NCBI GenBank assembly: GCA_021827645.1
Contig: JAKAVA010000029.1
Location: 1-46,382, forward strand
Length of the DNA stretch: 46,382 nucleotides
From: Planctomycetota bacterium
Lineage (GTDB): Bacteria > Planctomycetota > Phycisphaerae > WQYP01
Direction of reading: 5' to 3'
The position numbers and the translations under genes are program-made. Below are positions 27,927-36,053 of the stretch, piece by piece (position 1 is the first letter of the stretch; every line of letters starts with the position of its first letter). The notes below the pieces were generated by a model that saw nothing but the letters and a program-made list of their open reading frames with translations, ran no database searches and was not told where the DNA came from.

Positions 27927-29207
27927 TCAAAGCTCGGCGGCAATCAGGTCGTGGTAGGTTTCGCGGCGGCGCACCACCCTCCATTCCCGTCCGCTCACCA
28001 GCACCTCGGCGGCACGCGGCCGGGCATTGTATTGACTGCTCATGGCAAAACCGTAGGCACCGGCGGAAAACACCGCGATCAGATCGCCGCGCTTCAGCGG
28101 CGGCAGATACCGATCTTTCGCCAGATAATCGCCGCTCTCGCAGACCGGACCGACGACATCCACTTTCTGATCACCCGCTGTCCGGAGGGAACTGCCGCGA
28201 TGCGGCGGGGTAAGCGCACCGCCGGGATTTACAGGCCAGATGAAATGGTAACTTTCGTAGAGTGTGGGACGAATCAGATCATTCATTGCCGCATCGGCAA
28301 TGACAAATTGCTTACTTCCCCCCTGCTTGGTGTAGGTTACCCGCGATACCAGAATGCCTGCGTTGCATGATATGGACCGCCCCGGTTCAAGAATAATCTT
28401 CAGTCCGCGGTCGCGCAGCAAAGGGACGATGGCGGCGGCGTAATCGGCGGCCGACGGTGCCTCATTGCCTTCATAAAACGCAGCGAAACCCCCGCCGATA
28501 TCGAGGGTGTCAATGACGATTCCTTCCCGCGCCAGCTCATCCATCAGCCCGAGCGCCTTGGTGATGGCATCTACATAAGGCTGAACCGATTTAATCGGCG
28601 AGCCGATATGCAGGTGCAGGCCGGAAAGGGAGAGGTGCCGGGCCCGGGCGGCATCGCGGTAGAATGCGGCCGCACGATCGATATCCACGCCGAACTTAGT
28701 CTCTTTTTTTCCGGTGAGGGTTTTCACGTGCGTTCCCGCAGAAGCGACATCCGGATTCACACGGAGTGCTCCGCGTGCGGTTTTTCCCCGCAGGCCGCAG
28801 ATTCGGTCGATGTTCCAGAATTCCGCTTCGCTTTCGATATTAAAAAGCAGAATATCGGCGTCTAATGCTTCATTAATTTCAGAATCGGTCTTTCCCACGC
28901 CCGCAAAGACGATCCCCTTTGGATCCCCCCCCGCCTGCAGAGCGCGAAAAAGTTCACCGCCCGAAACCACATCAAACCCGCTGCCGAGCCCGGCAAGTGC
29001 ACGGAGTATCGCGAGATTGCCGCAGGATTTAATGGAATAGCAGATAATCGGGCGCAGAGGTGCAAAGGCCTCCGCCGTGCGCCGATAATGATTTTCGAGG
29101 GTGTTTCGACTGTAAATATAGGCCGGCGTGCCGGTTTGAGTGATGATGTCATCAACCGCGGTGCCTTCGGCGTAAAGTTTTCCATCGATATAACTGAAAT
29201 CGTCCAT
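27927..29207 (-). CDS. lysA: Diaminopimelate decarboxylase
   Basis: This 426-residue PLP enzyme of the alanine-racemase-like fold type III converts meso-diaminopimelate to L-lysine, the last step of lysine synthesis. The PLP lysine is in CYSIKSCGN (about residue 60; many relatives have YAVKAN). The phosphate-binding glycine loop appears as DIGGGF. EPGRSI, GPVCESGDYLAKD (the Cys that completes the partner active site) and SAGAYGFAMSSQYN are conserved landmarks. It lies between a sugar-isomerase-like gene (34 bp upstream) and a small unknown gene (3 bp downstream) on the same strand, probably in one operon. Confidence 0.95.
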   Translation of the reverse strand: MDDFSYIDGKLYAEGTAVDDIITQTGTPAYIYSRNTLENHYRRTAEAFAPLRPIICYSIKSCGNLAILRALAGLGSGFDVVSGGELFRALQAGGDPKGIVFAGVGKTDSEINEALDADILLFNIESEAEFWNIDRICGLRGKTARGALRVNPDVASAGTHVKTLTGKKETKFGVDIDRAAAFYRDAARARHLSLSGLHLHIGSPIKSVQPYVDAITKALGLMDELAREGIVIDTLDIGGGFAAFYEGNEAPSAADYAAAIVPLLRDRGLKIILEPGRSISCNAGILVSRVTYTKQGGSKQFVIADAAMNDLIRPTLYESYHFIWPVNPGGALTPPHRGSSLRTAGDQKVDVVGPVCESGDYLAKDRYLPPLKRGDLIAVFSAGAYGFAMSSQYNARPRAAEVLVSGREWRVVRRRETYHDLIAAEL

Positions 29208-29241
29208 ACAGGCTCATCTCCACACGAGAATAATCCGTTGG

Positions 29242-30066
29242 TCACATGTAACGCTGCAGATATTTCATCGCCTGCAGGGCGGCATCCTCCGCCGTGGTTT
29301 CATAGGGGTAGAGCTCAACCGTTACCCACCTCTGATAACCGATCTTGCGGATCATGCTGAAAACGGCGTCAAAATCGATGGCACCGGTGCCGGGAATTAG
29401 ATGCTGATGCACTCGGTTGGCGGCGATATCCTCCACATGGATGTGGGCGATGATGTCATGGCAGGATTCAATCACGGCAGCGGGGTCTTCGCCGACACAG
29501 AAAAAATGCCCGATATCCGCATTCATCCGCAGATGCGGATCGTTGATCCGGCTGATAAATTCCCGGCATTGGGCGCTGGTTTCAATGAGCAGCCCCGGTT
29601 CGGGCTCGACGGCGAGCGTGATGTTACGGCGGTGGGCCTCGGGTAATAATTGCGTAATACCATCGGCGTATAAATCCAACGCGTTTTCCGCCGATTGCCC
29701 GGTCAGCGGGCCGCCGGGCTGAAGGGATATCGTCGATGCCCCCAACTGCGCCGCCATTTCAATACACGCCGCCGTGTGCGATATTCTCTGCCGGCGTATG
29801 GCCGGGTCCGGATCAATCCATGTCGGCCGGTAAGTATCCCCCAGTGCAAAAAGGGTGAAAGCATTGATATTGGATATCTGCAGGCGTAATTGCCGAAGCT
29901 GCGCCATCAGAGCCGTCACCCGCTCGGTCGGCATGTGCGGCGGATAGGCGTGCGGAATATCCGCCATGATCTCCACGCCGCTGTAACCGCACGACGCAAT
30001 GGCTCTAACCGCTTCTTCCAGCGAGGTTCGCTTGAAGGCATTGGTGGAAAATGCAAACTGGGTCAT
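29242..30066 (-). CDS. Xylose-isomerase-like TIM-barrel protein (sugar phosphate isomerase/epimerase)
   Basis: This 274-residue protein has the AP-endonuclease-2/xylose-isomerase-like barrel. Typical elements are CGYSGVEIMADIPHAYPPH near the start, LAVEPEPGLLIETSAQ, MNADIGHFFCVGEDP and IAHIHVEDIAA...LIPGTGAIDF. These place metal-binding Glu, Asp and His on successive strands. Family members interconvert sugars, inositols or hydroxypyruvate, and the substrate is not predictable here. It follows rplK by 136 bp and precedes lysA by 34 bp on the same strand. No signal peptide is present. Confidence 0.88.
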   Translation of the reverse strand: MTQFAFSTNAFKRTSLEEAVRAIASCGYSGVEIMADIPHAYPPHMPTERVTALMAQLRQLRLQISNINAFTLFALGDTYRPTWIDPDPAIRRQRISHTAACIEMAAQLGASTISLQPGGPLTGQSAENALDLYADGITQLLPEAHRRNITLAVEPEPGLLIETSAQCREFISRINDPHLRMNADIGHFFCVGEDPAAVIESCHDIIAHIHVEDIAANRVHQHLIPGTGAIDFDAVFSMIRKIGYQRWVTVELYPYETTAEDAALQAMKYLQRYM

Positions 30067-30202
30067 GCTTTAACGGCTTTCCACCTCACCATGTGCCGAC
30101 AACCGGCGATACGTCATCTGATTTAGTTTGGAGCCAAACTCCGGATAGAAGCCGAAGAGGTTGATGAGCGTGGCTTTCAGACTGGAACGGGCGCCGACGT
30201 CG

Positions 30203-30634
30203 TCAGTCCGTAACTTCAACTCCCATGGATCGGGCGGAGCCGGCCAGCGTTTTCATCGCGCTATCGACCGATCCTGCATTGAGATCGGGCAGTTTAGTTT
30301 CGGCCAGTTTGCGCAGTTGGGCCTTGGTGATTTTGCCGACCTTTTTCTTATTCGGTTCGCCGCTCCCCTTTTCAAGGTTGATGGCATCTTTGATCATCAC
30401 GGACGCGGGCGGCGTCTTGATGATAAAATCAAACGTCCGGTCGGAAAATACGGTGACTTCAACACCGACAACCTTGCCCTTGAGGGCGGCGGTGGCGGCA
30501 TTGAAGCGGGTAATGAACTGGCCGGGGTTCACACCGTTGGCACCGAGCACGGGGCCAATCGGCGGCGCCGGAGTCGCGGTCCCACCGGGGGCCTGCATCT
30601 TGAATTTTTTAACAATTTCCTTAGCCTTAGCCAT
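30203..30634 (-). CDS. rplK: 50S ribosomal protein L11
   Basis: This 143-residue protein forms the base of the GTPase-associated centre with 23S rRNA. The proline-rich switch APPIGPVLGANGVN (about 23-36) and the C-terminal rRNA-binding domain (KVGKITKAQLRKLAETKLPDLNA and on) are intact. GAGG lies upstream of the ATG. Normally rplA follows rplK at once. Here the next gene on the strand is a TIM-barrel protein, and rplA-rplJ-rplL sit about 13 kb away in the opposite orientation. rplK follows a small membrane-protein gene and nusG. Confidence 0.98.
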   Translation of the reverse strand: MAKAKEIVKKFKMQAPGGTATPAPPIGPVLGANGVNPGQFITRFNAATAALKGKVVGVEVTVFSDRTFDFIIKTPPASVMIKDAINLEKGSGEPNKKKVGKITKAQLRKLAETKLPDLNAGSVDSAMKTLAGSARSMGVEVTD

Positions 30635-30734
30635 GAATCAACCTCATATTACACCGGCAGTCCGTCAATCCCTGTGCGGCCCCGTCCCGCCCCGTTCTGC
30701 CACAGAAACACAATCTTGTCTATGGGGACCGATG

Positions 30735-31013
30735 TCAGCCGATCGGCGGCTGAAATGAATCCCTCACCATCACCCGAACATTTTTACGCCCATCCGCAGG
30801 CAACTTCGTCCGCCACCGCCGAATTTTACGCCGCAGCGGCAGCACGACAAAAAACAAGAACGCCGCCACCATCGCGGCTATCAGTACGATGGCAAATCCG
30901 AAGATCATCAGCGGCACCAGAATAATGAGTGCCACGACTACCCACACCCAGTGCGATACGAGCGCACCAGTTCGTTTCTCGGATTCCGGCGGACTGAGAA
31001 ACAGGATTCGCAT
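30735..31013 (-). CDS. Small membrane protein between nusG and rplK
   Basis: This 92-residue protein is not recognised. After about 20 polar residues, a hydrophobic stretch of about 40 residues (WVWVVVALIILVPLMIFGF, then AIVLIAAMVAAFLFFVVLP) should form two membrane helices or one helical hairpin. A basic tail follows (RRKIRRWRTK) that would stay in the cytoplasm. The ATG at 31013 is strongly supported by AGGAG 10 nt upstream and lies 13 bp past the nusG stop, so it must be translated with nusG. The frame continues open upstream to 31271, but that part is antisense-like to nusG. A link to secE/Sec translocation or to membrane-associated transcription is conceivable but unproven. Confidence 0.75.
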   Translation of the reverse strand: MRILFLSPPESEKRTGALVSHWVWVVVALIILVPLMIFGFAIVLIAAMVAAFLFFVVLPLRRKIRRWRTKLPADGRKNVRVMVRDSFQPPIG

Positions 31014-31026
31014 GTCGCCTTTTCTC

Positions 31027-31632
31027 CTAGTCTCCCGCTCCCGCCGGCGCACCACCGTCCTGAATCTTCTCCAACTGCCAATACTCCAATTCAAGCGGGG
31101 TCGAACGCCCGAATATGGATACAATAACGCGAACGAGTCCTTTTTCAGAGTTAATTTCGTCCACCTCTCCTTCGAAGCTTTCGAAGGGACCTTCGCGAAT
31201 TTTAACCTGATCGCCCTTGCGGAATTCAACCTTGACGGAACTTCCGGCATCCGGCTTTTCCGCCTCGGCAATAATCTTTTCTACTTCCTTGGCGCCCATT
31301 GGACTGGGTTTGTTGCGCTCACCGATAAAGTCTCCGGCTCCCTGAATATCGCGGAAAGCGTACCAGGCACGTTCGGGAATCTTGCCGTCCTTTTCCAGAA
31401 CCATTTCCACAAACACATAACCGGGATAGAGTTTATGCTCCGCAACTTTCTGCTGCCCCGACTTGACGCGCTTGACACGCTCGCGCGGTACCAACACGCG
31501 GCCGATAAGATCATCCAAGCCTTCTGCTTTTATTTTGCGTTCTAATTTATCTCGGACATAGTCCTCGCGGTTCGATGCTACTTTGAGCACGAACCATTGC
31601 ATATTGGTAACGGTGGTTTGAGCTTCAGCCAT
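31027..31632 (-). CDS. nusG: Transcription termination/antitermination factor NusG
   Basis: This 201-residue protein binds RNA polymerase through its N-terminal NGN domain and Rho or ribosomal S10 through its C-terminal KOW domain. The NGN part begins MQWFVLKVASNRED and includes KLYPGYVFVEM. The KOW domain is KGDQVKIREGPFESFEGEV to IFGRSTPLELEYWQLEKI. I chose the ATG at 31632 (MAEAQTTVT) because AGGA precedes it; the frame is open to 31689. It follows secE in the usual order and is followed after 13 bp by a small membrane-protein gene instead of rplK. Confidence 0.97.
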   Translation of the reverse strand: MAEAQTTVTNMQWFVLKVASNREDYVRDKLERKIKAEGLDDLIGRVLVPRERVKRVKSGQQKVAEHKLYPGYVFVEMVLEKDGKIPERAWYAFRDIQGAGDFIGERNKPSPMGAKEVEKIIAEAEKPDAGSSVKVEFRKGDQVKIREGPFESFEGEVDEINSEKGLVRVIVSIFGRSTPLELEYWQLEKIQDGGAPAGAGD

Positions 31633-31700
31633 AATATCCTGTAAACCCTGTTCAATATTCCGGCTTTTGGCGGAACGAGCCGCCCCCAAGCCACCCTATT

Positions 31701-32090
31701 TTAACGCAAAATGTGGATTTTTTGAAACAACCAGACAAATCCACCATCAACCAACCAGAGCATGGCCGCGAGACCGAGCGTCATCAAAATGACCAGCCGA
31801 GTCGAACGGACGACTCCAGCAGGCGTCGGCCAGACTACCTTGCGCATTTCACTTTCGGTCAGGATCATGAAATCGGCATTTTTTGGCCGGTTTACAACCA
31901 AAAATGCCAAGAAAACGCCAAATCCAGCGATTACGATCGAGACGACCGCCTGAATATATTTGGGTTGCGTGGGGATGATTCGGTGCAGAGTCCAGTGAAT
32001 GGCCAGCAGCGTCATAATGGCGACACCGACCGCGGTTCCAATTCGAACTGCCCTTCCCTGCTCTTTTTTATATATTTTGAAAAATGACAC
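31701..32090 (-). CDS. secE: Preprotein translocase subunit SecE
   Basis: This 129-residue membrane protein is the SecE clamp of the SecYEG channel. Three hydrophobic segments are visible (about residues 17-36, 45-66 and 96-120), as in the longer E. coli-type SecE; many bacteria have only one. The conserved amphipathic cytoplasmic helix with ESEMRKVVWPT (about 78-88) precedes the last segment. It lies between tRNA-Trp and nusG on the same strand, the classical context. Confidence 0.94.
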   Translation of the reverse strand: MSFFKIYKKEQGRAVRIGTAVGVAIMTLLAIHWTLHRIIPTQPKYIQAVVSIVIAGFGVFLAFLVVNRPKNADFMILTESEMRKVVWPTPAGVVRSTRLVILMTLGLAAMLWLVDGGFVWLFQKIHILR

Positions 32091-32215
32091 GCGGGTATTC
32101 GCCTCTGTATACTGATGCCACCTTGAACCTACCGGGCCGATTACCGAACATTTAAGTTAGATCGGGTCAATCCGGAACACCATCAAAATTCAACACGCCA
32201 GATCAACGCGGCCAA

Positions 32216-32288
32216 CACGACAGGCAGGAATCGAACCTGCAACCTTCGGTTTTGGAGACCGACGCTCTGCCAGTTGAGCTACTGTCGT
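32216..32288 (-). tRNA. trnW: tRNA-Trp (anticodon CCA)
   Basis: This is a full cloverleaf on the minus strand. The 7-bp acceptor stem (ACGACAG/CTGTCGT) is perfect. The D arm has AGCTCAACTGGCAGAGC. The anticodon loop CTCCAAA carries CCA, and the T arm contains GGTTCGATTCC. The discriminator base is G, as usual for tRNA-Trp. The 3' CCA is not encoded. It lies upstream of secE, as in many bacteria. Confidence 0.97.
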
Positions 32289-32319
32289 AACAGATTTCAA
32301 CCCGGCGTTCTGAATGCGG

Positions 32320-32478
32320 TTATTTTCCCTTTTTCACCTTGTGTTCCGTATGCTTTCGCAACCGCGGCGAAAACTTGGAAAACGTCTTCTTGGTGTCGAA
32401 TTCCTTCGGATTAATAGTAATCCGATAGTTCAAATCTTTCGTTTCGCTGCAGACCAGCCAGACCCATTCGCGAGCCAT
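32320..32478 (-). CDS. rpmG: 50S ribosomal protein L33
   Basis: This 52-residue basic protein reads MAREWVWLVCSETKDLNYR and continues through TINPKEFDTKKTFSKFSP to a Lys-rich end. It matches L33 in length and pattern and sits between tuf and tRNA-Trp-secE, the common rpmG location. Only one cysteine remains (VCSE). The CxxC pairs of the zinc-binding form are missing, so this is a zinc-free (C-) L33. It is too short for routine ORF listing but clear by translation. Confidence 0.93.
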   Translation of the reverse strand: MAREWVWLVCSETKDLNYRITINPKEFDTKKTFSKFSPRLRKHTEHKVKKGK

Positions 32479-32644
32479 GATTTATTTACTCCAAGTTTTC
32501 ACATGGGCAACGTCGCCGACGCTGCCCATACCAAACCATCCCGGTATCCAGTTACCAACGCTACCAGCACGAACGCCCCCTTTACAGGAGATCGCACTAC
32601 CTCAGCGCTTGGAGATGGATGATATCCGATACCGCTACAATTAC

Positions 32645-32697
32645 CAAATAAACAGATTGGGAGCCGCGACATTGATCATAATTCGCGACCCCCAATC
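32645..32697 (-). terminator. Terminator after tuf
   Basis: On the minus strand an imperfect 15-bp stem (arms 32683-32697 and 32655-32669, GATTGGG and TCGCG blocks paired) closes a 13-nt loop and is followed by a T-rich tail (TGTTTATTT). It starts about 20 bp after the tuf stop, separating tuf from rpmG. Confidence 0.8.
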
Positions 32698-32715
32698 CGA
32701 TGTATCGAACATCAA

Positions 32716-33927
32716 TCAGGCGATGATTTTGGTCACCACGCCCGCACCCACGGTGCGGCCACCTTCACGGATGGCAAACCGAACGCCCTGCTCCATGGCA
32801 ATGGGGCAATCGCCAAGATCAACGGTGATCTTGACATTATCGCCCGGCATCACCATTTCCGCGCCGTTGGCCGGTTCCAGCGAGCCGGTCACATCGGTGG
32901 TACGGAAATAGAACTGCGGCCGATATCCTTTGAAGAAGGCCGTATGGCGACCCCCTTCATCTTTCGTCAGCACATAGATTTCCGCTTCAAACTTGGTGTG
33001 CGGGGTGATGGAGCCCGGCTTGGCCAGTACTTGACCGCGTTCGAGCTCTTCTTTTTCCACACCACGCAGGAGCAGGCCCACGTTGTCACCCGGAATGGCC
33101 TGATCAAGCGTCTTCTGGAACATTTCCACGCCGGTGACGACGGTCTTTTTGGGTTCTTTCTTCAGACCGACGATTTCCACTTCATCGTTGACCTTGATGG
33201 TTCCGCGTTCCACACGGCCGGTACCGACCGTACCGCGGCCCTTGATGGAGAACACGTCTTCAATGGGCATGAGGAAGGGCTTGTCCACTTCGCGGACCGG
33301 TTCCGGAATGTAGGTATCCAGAGCCTCGACAAGCTTCATGATCGGCTCGATCGCCTTGGCATCCGTCGGGTTTTTGAGCGCGTTGACCGCGGCGCCGCGG
33401 ATGACGGGAACTTCATCACCGGGGAACTTGTATTTGCTCAGAAGTTCGCGAATTTCAAGCTCGACGAGTTCCAACAATTCAGGATCGTCAACCAGATCGA
33501 CCTTGTTAAGAAACACGACGATCCGTGGCACATTCACCTGGCGGGCCAGAAGGACGTGTTCACGGGTCTGCGGCATCGGACCGTCAACTGCGGACACCAC
33601 GAGGATGGCGCCATCCATCTGTGCGGCGCCGGTGATCATATTCTTGACGAAGTCGGCGTGGCCCGGGCAGTCAATGTGAGCGTAGTGCCGCTTGTCCGAT
33701 TCATATTCCACGTGCGAAACGGCGATGGTCACGATCTTGGACGGATCGCGGCGCCCCTGCTTTTCAGAGGCCTTCGCCACTGAATCATAAGATACCGCCG
33801 ATGCCAGGCCCTTCTGAGCCAATACCGTTGTCAATGCAGCGGTGAGAGTGGTCTTACCATGATCGATGTGACCGATGGTGCCGACGTTTACGTGGGGCTT
33901 TTTACGTTCAAATACGCCCTTAGCCAT
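32716..33927 (-). CDS. tuf: Translation elongation factor Tu
   Basis: This 403-residue GTPase delivers aminoacyl-tRNA to the ribosome. G1 GHIDHGKT (19-26), G3 DCPGHAD, G4 NKVD and the domain II/III features ([36 protein letters not shown]) are intact. Switch I is unusual. Instead of ARGITINTSH it reads [10 protein letters not shown] (about 63-72) after a QGRRDP segment, keeping the Mg-contacting Thr (T67) but losing the neighbouring Arg-Gly. I recall this type of change from planctomycetal EF-Tu. GGAGG lies before the ATG. It follows tRNA-Thr and ends in its own terminator. Confidence 0.99.
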   Translation of the reverse strand: MAKGVFERKKPHVNVGTIGHIDHGKTTLTAALTTVLAQKGLASAVSYDSVAKASEKQGRRDPSKIVTIAVSHVEYESDKRHYAHIDCPGHADFVKNMITGAAQMDGAILVVSAVDGPMPQTREHVLLARQVNVPRIVVFLNKVDLVDDPELLELVELEIRELLSKYKFPGDEVPVIRGAAVNALKNPTDAKAIEPIMKLVEALDTYIPEPVREVDKPFLMPIEDVFSIKGRGTVGTGRVERGTIKVNDEVEIVGLKKEPKKTVVTGVEMFQKTLDQAIPGDNVGLLLRGVEKEELERGQVLAKPGSITPHTKFEAEIYVLTKDEGGRHTAFFKGYRPQFYFRTTDVTGSLEPANGAEMVMPGDNVKITVDLGDCPIAMEQGVRFAIREGGRTVGAGVVTKIIA

Positions 33928-34092
33928 GTGAATAAACCTCCTACGGTTAAAAACATCTCAATTCATTTAACCCGACCGGCTTACACTGCCGGGTCAGTAT
34001 CCAACCCAATCATTTTCCGATATCGGCGGCGTCTCGGGCATTTTTTCGGTATGCCGCGCCGGGATCATCACGCTGCCACCCGCACAATCGAT

Positions 34093-34165
<73 letters not shown>

Positions 34166-34477
34166 GATGTAAATACCAGCCGCCCGCCCGGCCTGGCGCA
34201 CCAACCGCGCCATTGCACGGCCCTAAGGATAAAGCCCGCATATCAATCCGCCGGGGCCGCCATCCACCGCACCACTTCGCTGCATCTGGGACAGGGACAT
34301 GCCGCTAACCCGATTCAGCAAAGCGCAACAGTGTACTATCACCAATTATCCCCTGCAACCATTCGAATTTTAGTTCAACCGGGGGTGGAGAGGGGGTGGT
34401 TCCGGCTTTCGGTGCCCATCGTGGTAACGCGATCGTCGGATTGGGATACAATGCCAGCATGCTGGCAGGTCAAGAAC

Positions 34478-35560
34478 ATGATTCTTAATTTCATTCGCGC
34501 GATTTTTGTTCTGCTCGTCGCCGTGGTGGCGATTTCGTTTCTTTCTCAGAGCGTCGGCGCCGGTGATAACTGGCCCTACATCGTGATGGTGATATGCGTG
34601 GTGTCCGCCTTTGCCATCATCATTGTCGACTATCTGATCAAGCGCAAAAATCTCTCCGCTATCGCGGGACTGTTCCTCGGCATTCTGGTCGGCATGCTGG
34701 TAACGGTCGCACTCGACTATCTTCTGTCGCAGGTATTTAATACTTTTTTCCCCACGCTTTCGTATCCGGTCATCACCGGCACCAAACTGCTTCTGGGGAT
34801 TGTGGTCTGCTATCTGAGTGTATCGCTTATCCTGCAGACCAAGGATGATTTCCGTTTTGTGGTGCCGTATGTGGAATTCAGCCGCGCCACCCGCGGATCA
34901 CGCCCGTTCATTCTCGATACCAGCGTGATCATCGACGGACGGATCGCCGATGTCGCCGCCACGGGTATTTTTGAAAGCCGCATTCTAGTGCCACGATTTG
35001 TTCTCAATGAACTTCAGACCATTGCAGATTCCAGCGATAAACTCAAACGGGGCCGCGGTAAACGAGGTCTCGATGTGCTGCAGAAACTCCAGTCGCTCGG
35101 GCGAATTGAGCTTCACATCTGGGACGGCACGCTGCTCGGTGATGCCGGCGTGCAGGGTGTTGATCAAAAATTACTGCTGCTGGCCAAGCAGGAGAACGGC
35201 CGAATTATCACCAATGATTTTAACCTCAACAAAATCGCCGCCTTGCAGGGCGTCCAGGTGTTGAATCTCAACGATCTGGCCAAGGCCGTCAAACCGGTCG
35301 TGCTGCCGGGCGAAACACTGGATGTGCGAGTGATCAAGCCAGGGGAGGGTGCCGGGCAGGCCGTGGGATATCTCGATGACGGGACCATGGTGGTGGTGGA
35401 GGGTGCCCGGCAGCGCATGGGGACGGTGGTGCGGGTTACGGTCACCAATTCCGTGCAGACGTCGGCTGGACGAATGATCTTCGCGCGCCTGGATGACAAT
35501 GGGGATCGCGGGACCGAAAAATCTCCACAACCGCAATCCGCAGGTTCGGATCAGAACTGA
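34478..35560 (+). CDS. Membrane-anchored PIN/TRAM-domain protein (YacL-like)
   Basis: This 360-residue protein has four membrane segments in the first 120 residues (about 4-24, 33-51, 61-80 and 100-120). A PIN nuclease-like domain follows, starting FILDTSVIIDGR (acidic D147 and D153), with later acids in NELQTIAD and ITNDFNLNKIA. The C-terminus is a TRAM RNA-binding domain (about 275-345: RVIKPGEGAGQAVGYLDDGTMVVVEGA). This matches the YacL family of putative membrane-bound RNases found in many bacteria. I chose the ATG at 34478, where the first helix starts; the frame is open from 34331, and ATG 34451 is possible. It is divergent from tRNA-Thr/tuf and stands alone. The RNA substrate is unknown. 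Confidence 0.9.
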   Translation: MILNFIRAIFVLLVAVVAISFLSQSVGAGDNWPYIVMVICVVSAFAIIIVDYLIKRKNLSAIAGLFLGILVGMLVTVALDYLLSQVFNTFFPTLSYPVITGTKLLLGIVVCYLSVSLILQTKDDFRFVVPYVEFSRATRGSRPFILDTSVIIDGRIADVAATGIFESRILVPRFVLNELQTIADSSDKLKRGRGKRGLDVLQKLQSLGRIELHIWDGTLLGDAGVQGVDQKLLLLAKQENGRIITNDFNLNKIAALQGVQVLNLNDLAKAVKPVVLPGETLDVRVIKPGEGAGQAVGYLDDGTMVVVEGARQRMGTVVRVTVTNSVQTSAGRMIFARLDDNGDRGTEKSPQPQSAGSDQN

Positions 35561-35695
35561 CCCGCCCTACTGTCCAAACGAGCACCTCAGGATGATCATT
35601 ACCGGGTTAGCAAAGGCCGCTGGTGCCGACGGCCGAAATCAAGCCATTCCGTAAAAGCCGATGAAATGAAGCTGGTTACGCCGTCATTTTTTTTC

Positions 35696-35725
35696 TTGCC
35701 TAGAGGCCACAGTTTATGCAATAAT
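35696..35725 (+). promoter_or_regulatory. Candidate extended -10 promoter in PIN/TRAM-recA gap
   Basis: TTGCCT (35696-35701) is followed after 18 bp by AATAAT (35720-35725), and TGC precedes the -10 box, forming an extended -10. No gene follows on this strand for 1.6 kb, so it would drive a non-coding transcript. Confidence 0.5.
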
Positions 35726-35732
35726 AGTGGCA

Positions 35733-35870
35733 GATGAGTCCCACAGCAGATGAAAGGAGGCGTAGTCGGCAAACAGGGTTTGATCAGAAAAGATCAGACA
35801 GACAAAACCGCTGAGCGAGGCAAACCTTCCGCCGGACAATAAAGTTCATCAAACCGCCATCATTTTTTTA
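35733..35870 (+). ncRNA. Candidate structured small RNA
   Basis: A transcript from the promoter at 35696-35725 would end in a seven-U run (35863-35869). GGTTTGAT (35777-35784) can pair perfectly with ATCAAACC (35848-35855). An outer GGC/GCC (35768-35770 with 35856-35858) extends the stem up to the U-run, a terminator-like arrangement. The same GGTTTGATC arm can instead pair locally with GATCA (35792-35796) plus AAAACC (35804-35809), so two exclusive folds exist. A consensus Shine-Dalgarno AAAGGAGG (35753-35760) lies within the transcript, but no start codon follows at a useful distance. I do not recognise a known RNA family. The remaining 35871-36053 up to the recA stop shows only weak hairpins. 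Confidence 0.4.
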
Positions 35871-36053
35871 TACGTGGACGGGGAAGTATAAAGACCTTGT
35901 AAAGCGGTTTTTCATTGCGCCGAATTTTGAACCCGCAAAACCGTCGGCGGTTTGCCCAAGGGATCGCCGAGAACCGATTTTCATCCAAGCCGAGCCCCGA
36001 CAAAACGTATCACTTCCCGCCATGAAGCGATTGGGACCGCATTCTGGGCCGCA

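Noticed and set aside
27500..27943. 147-codon minus-strand frame overlapping the 122-codon unknown gene
   Set aside because: It is very rich in Arg and Cys and overlaps the end of lysA. The alternative frame starting 3 bp after lysA is better balanced.
35733..35760. Hammerhead-ribozyme-like core (GATGAGTCCC ... GATGAAA)
   Set aside because: The core CTGATGA is not exact and the required stem II complement after GAGTCC is missing, so the match is superficial.
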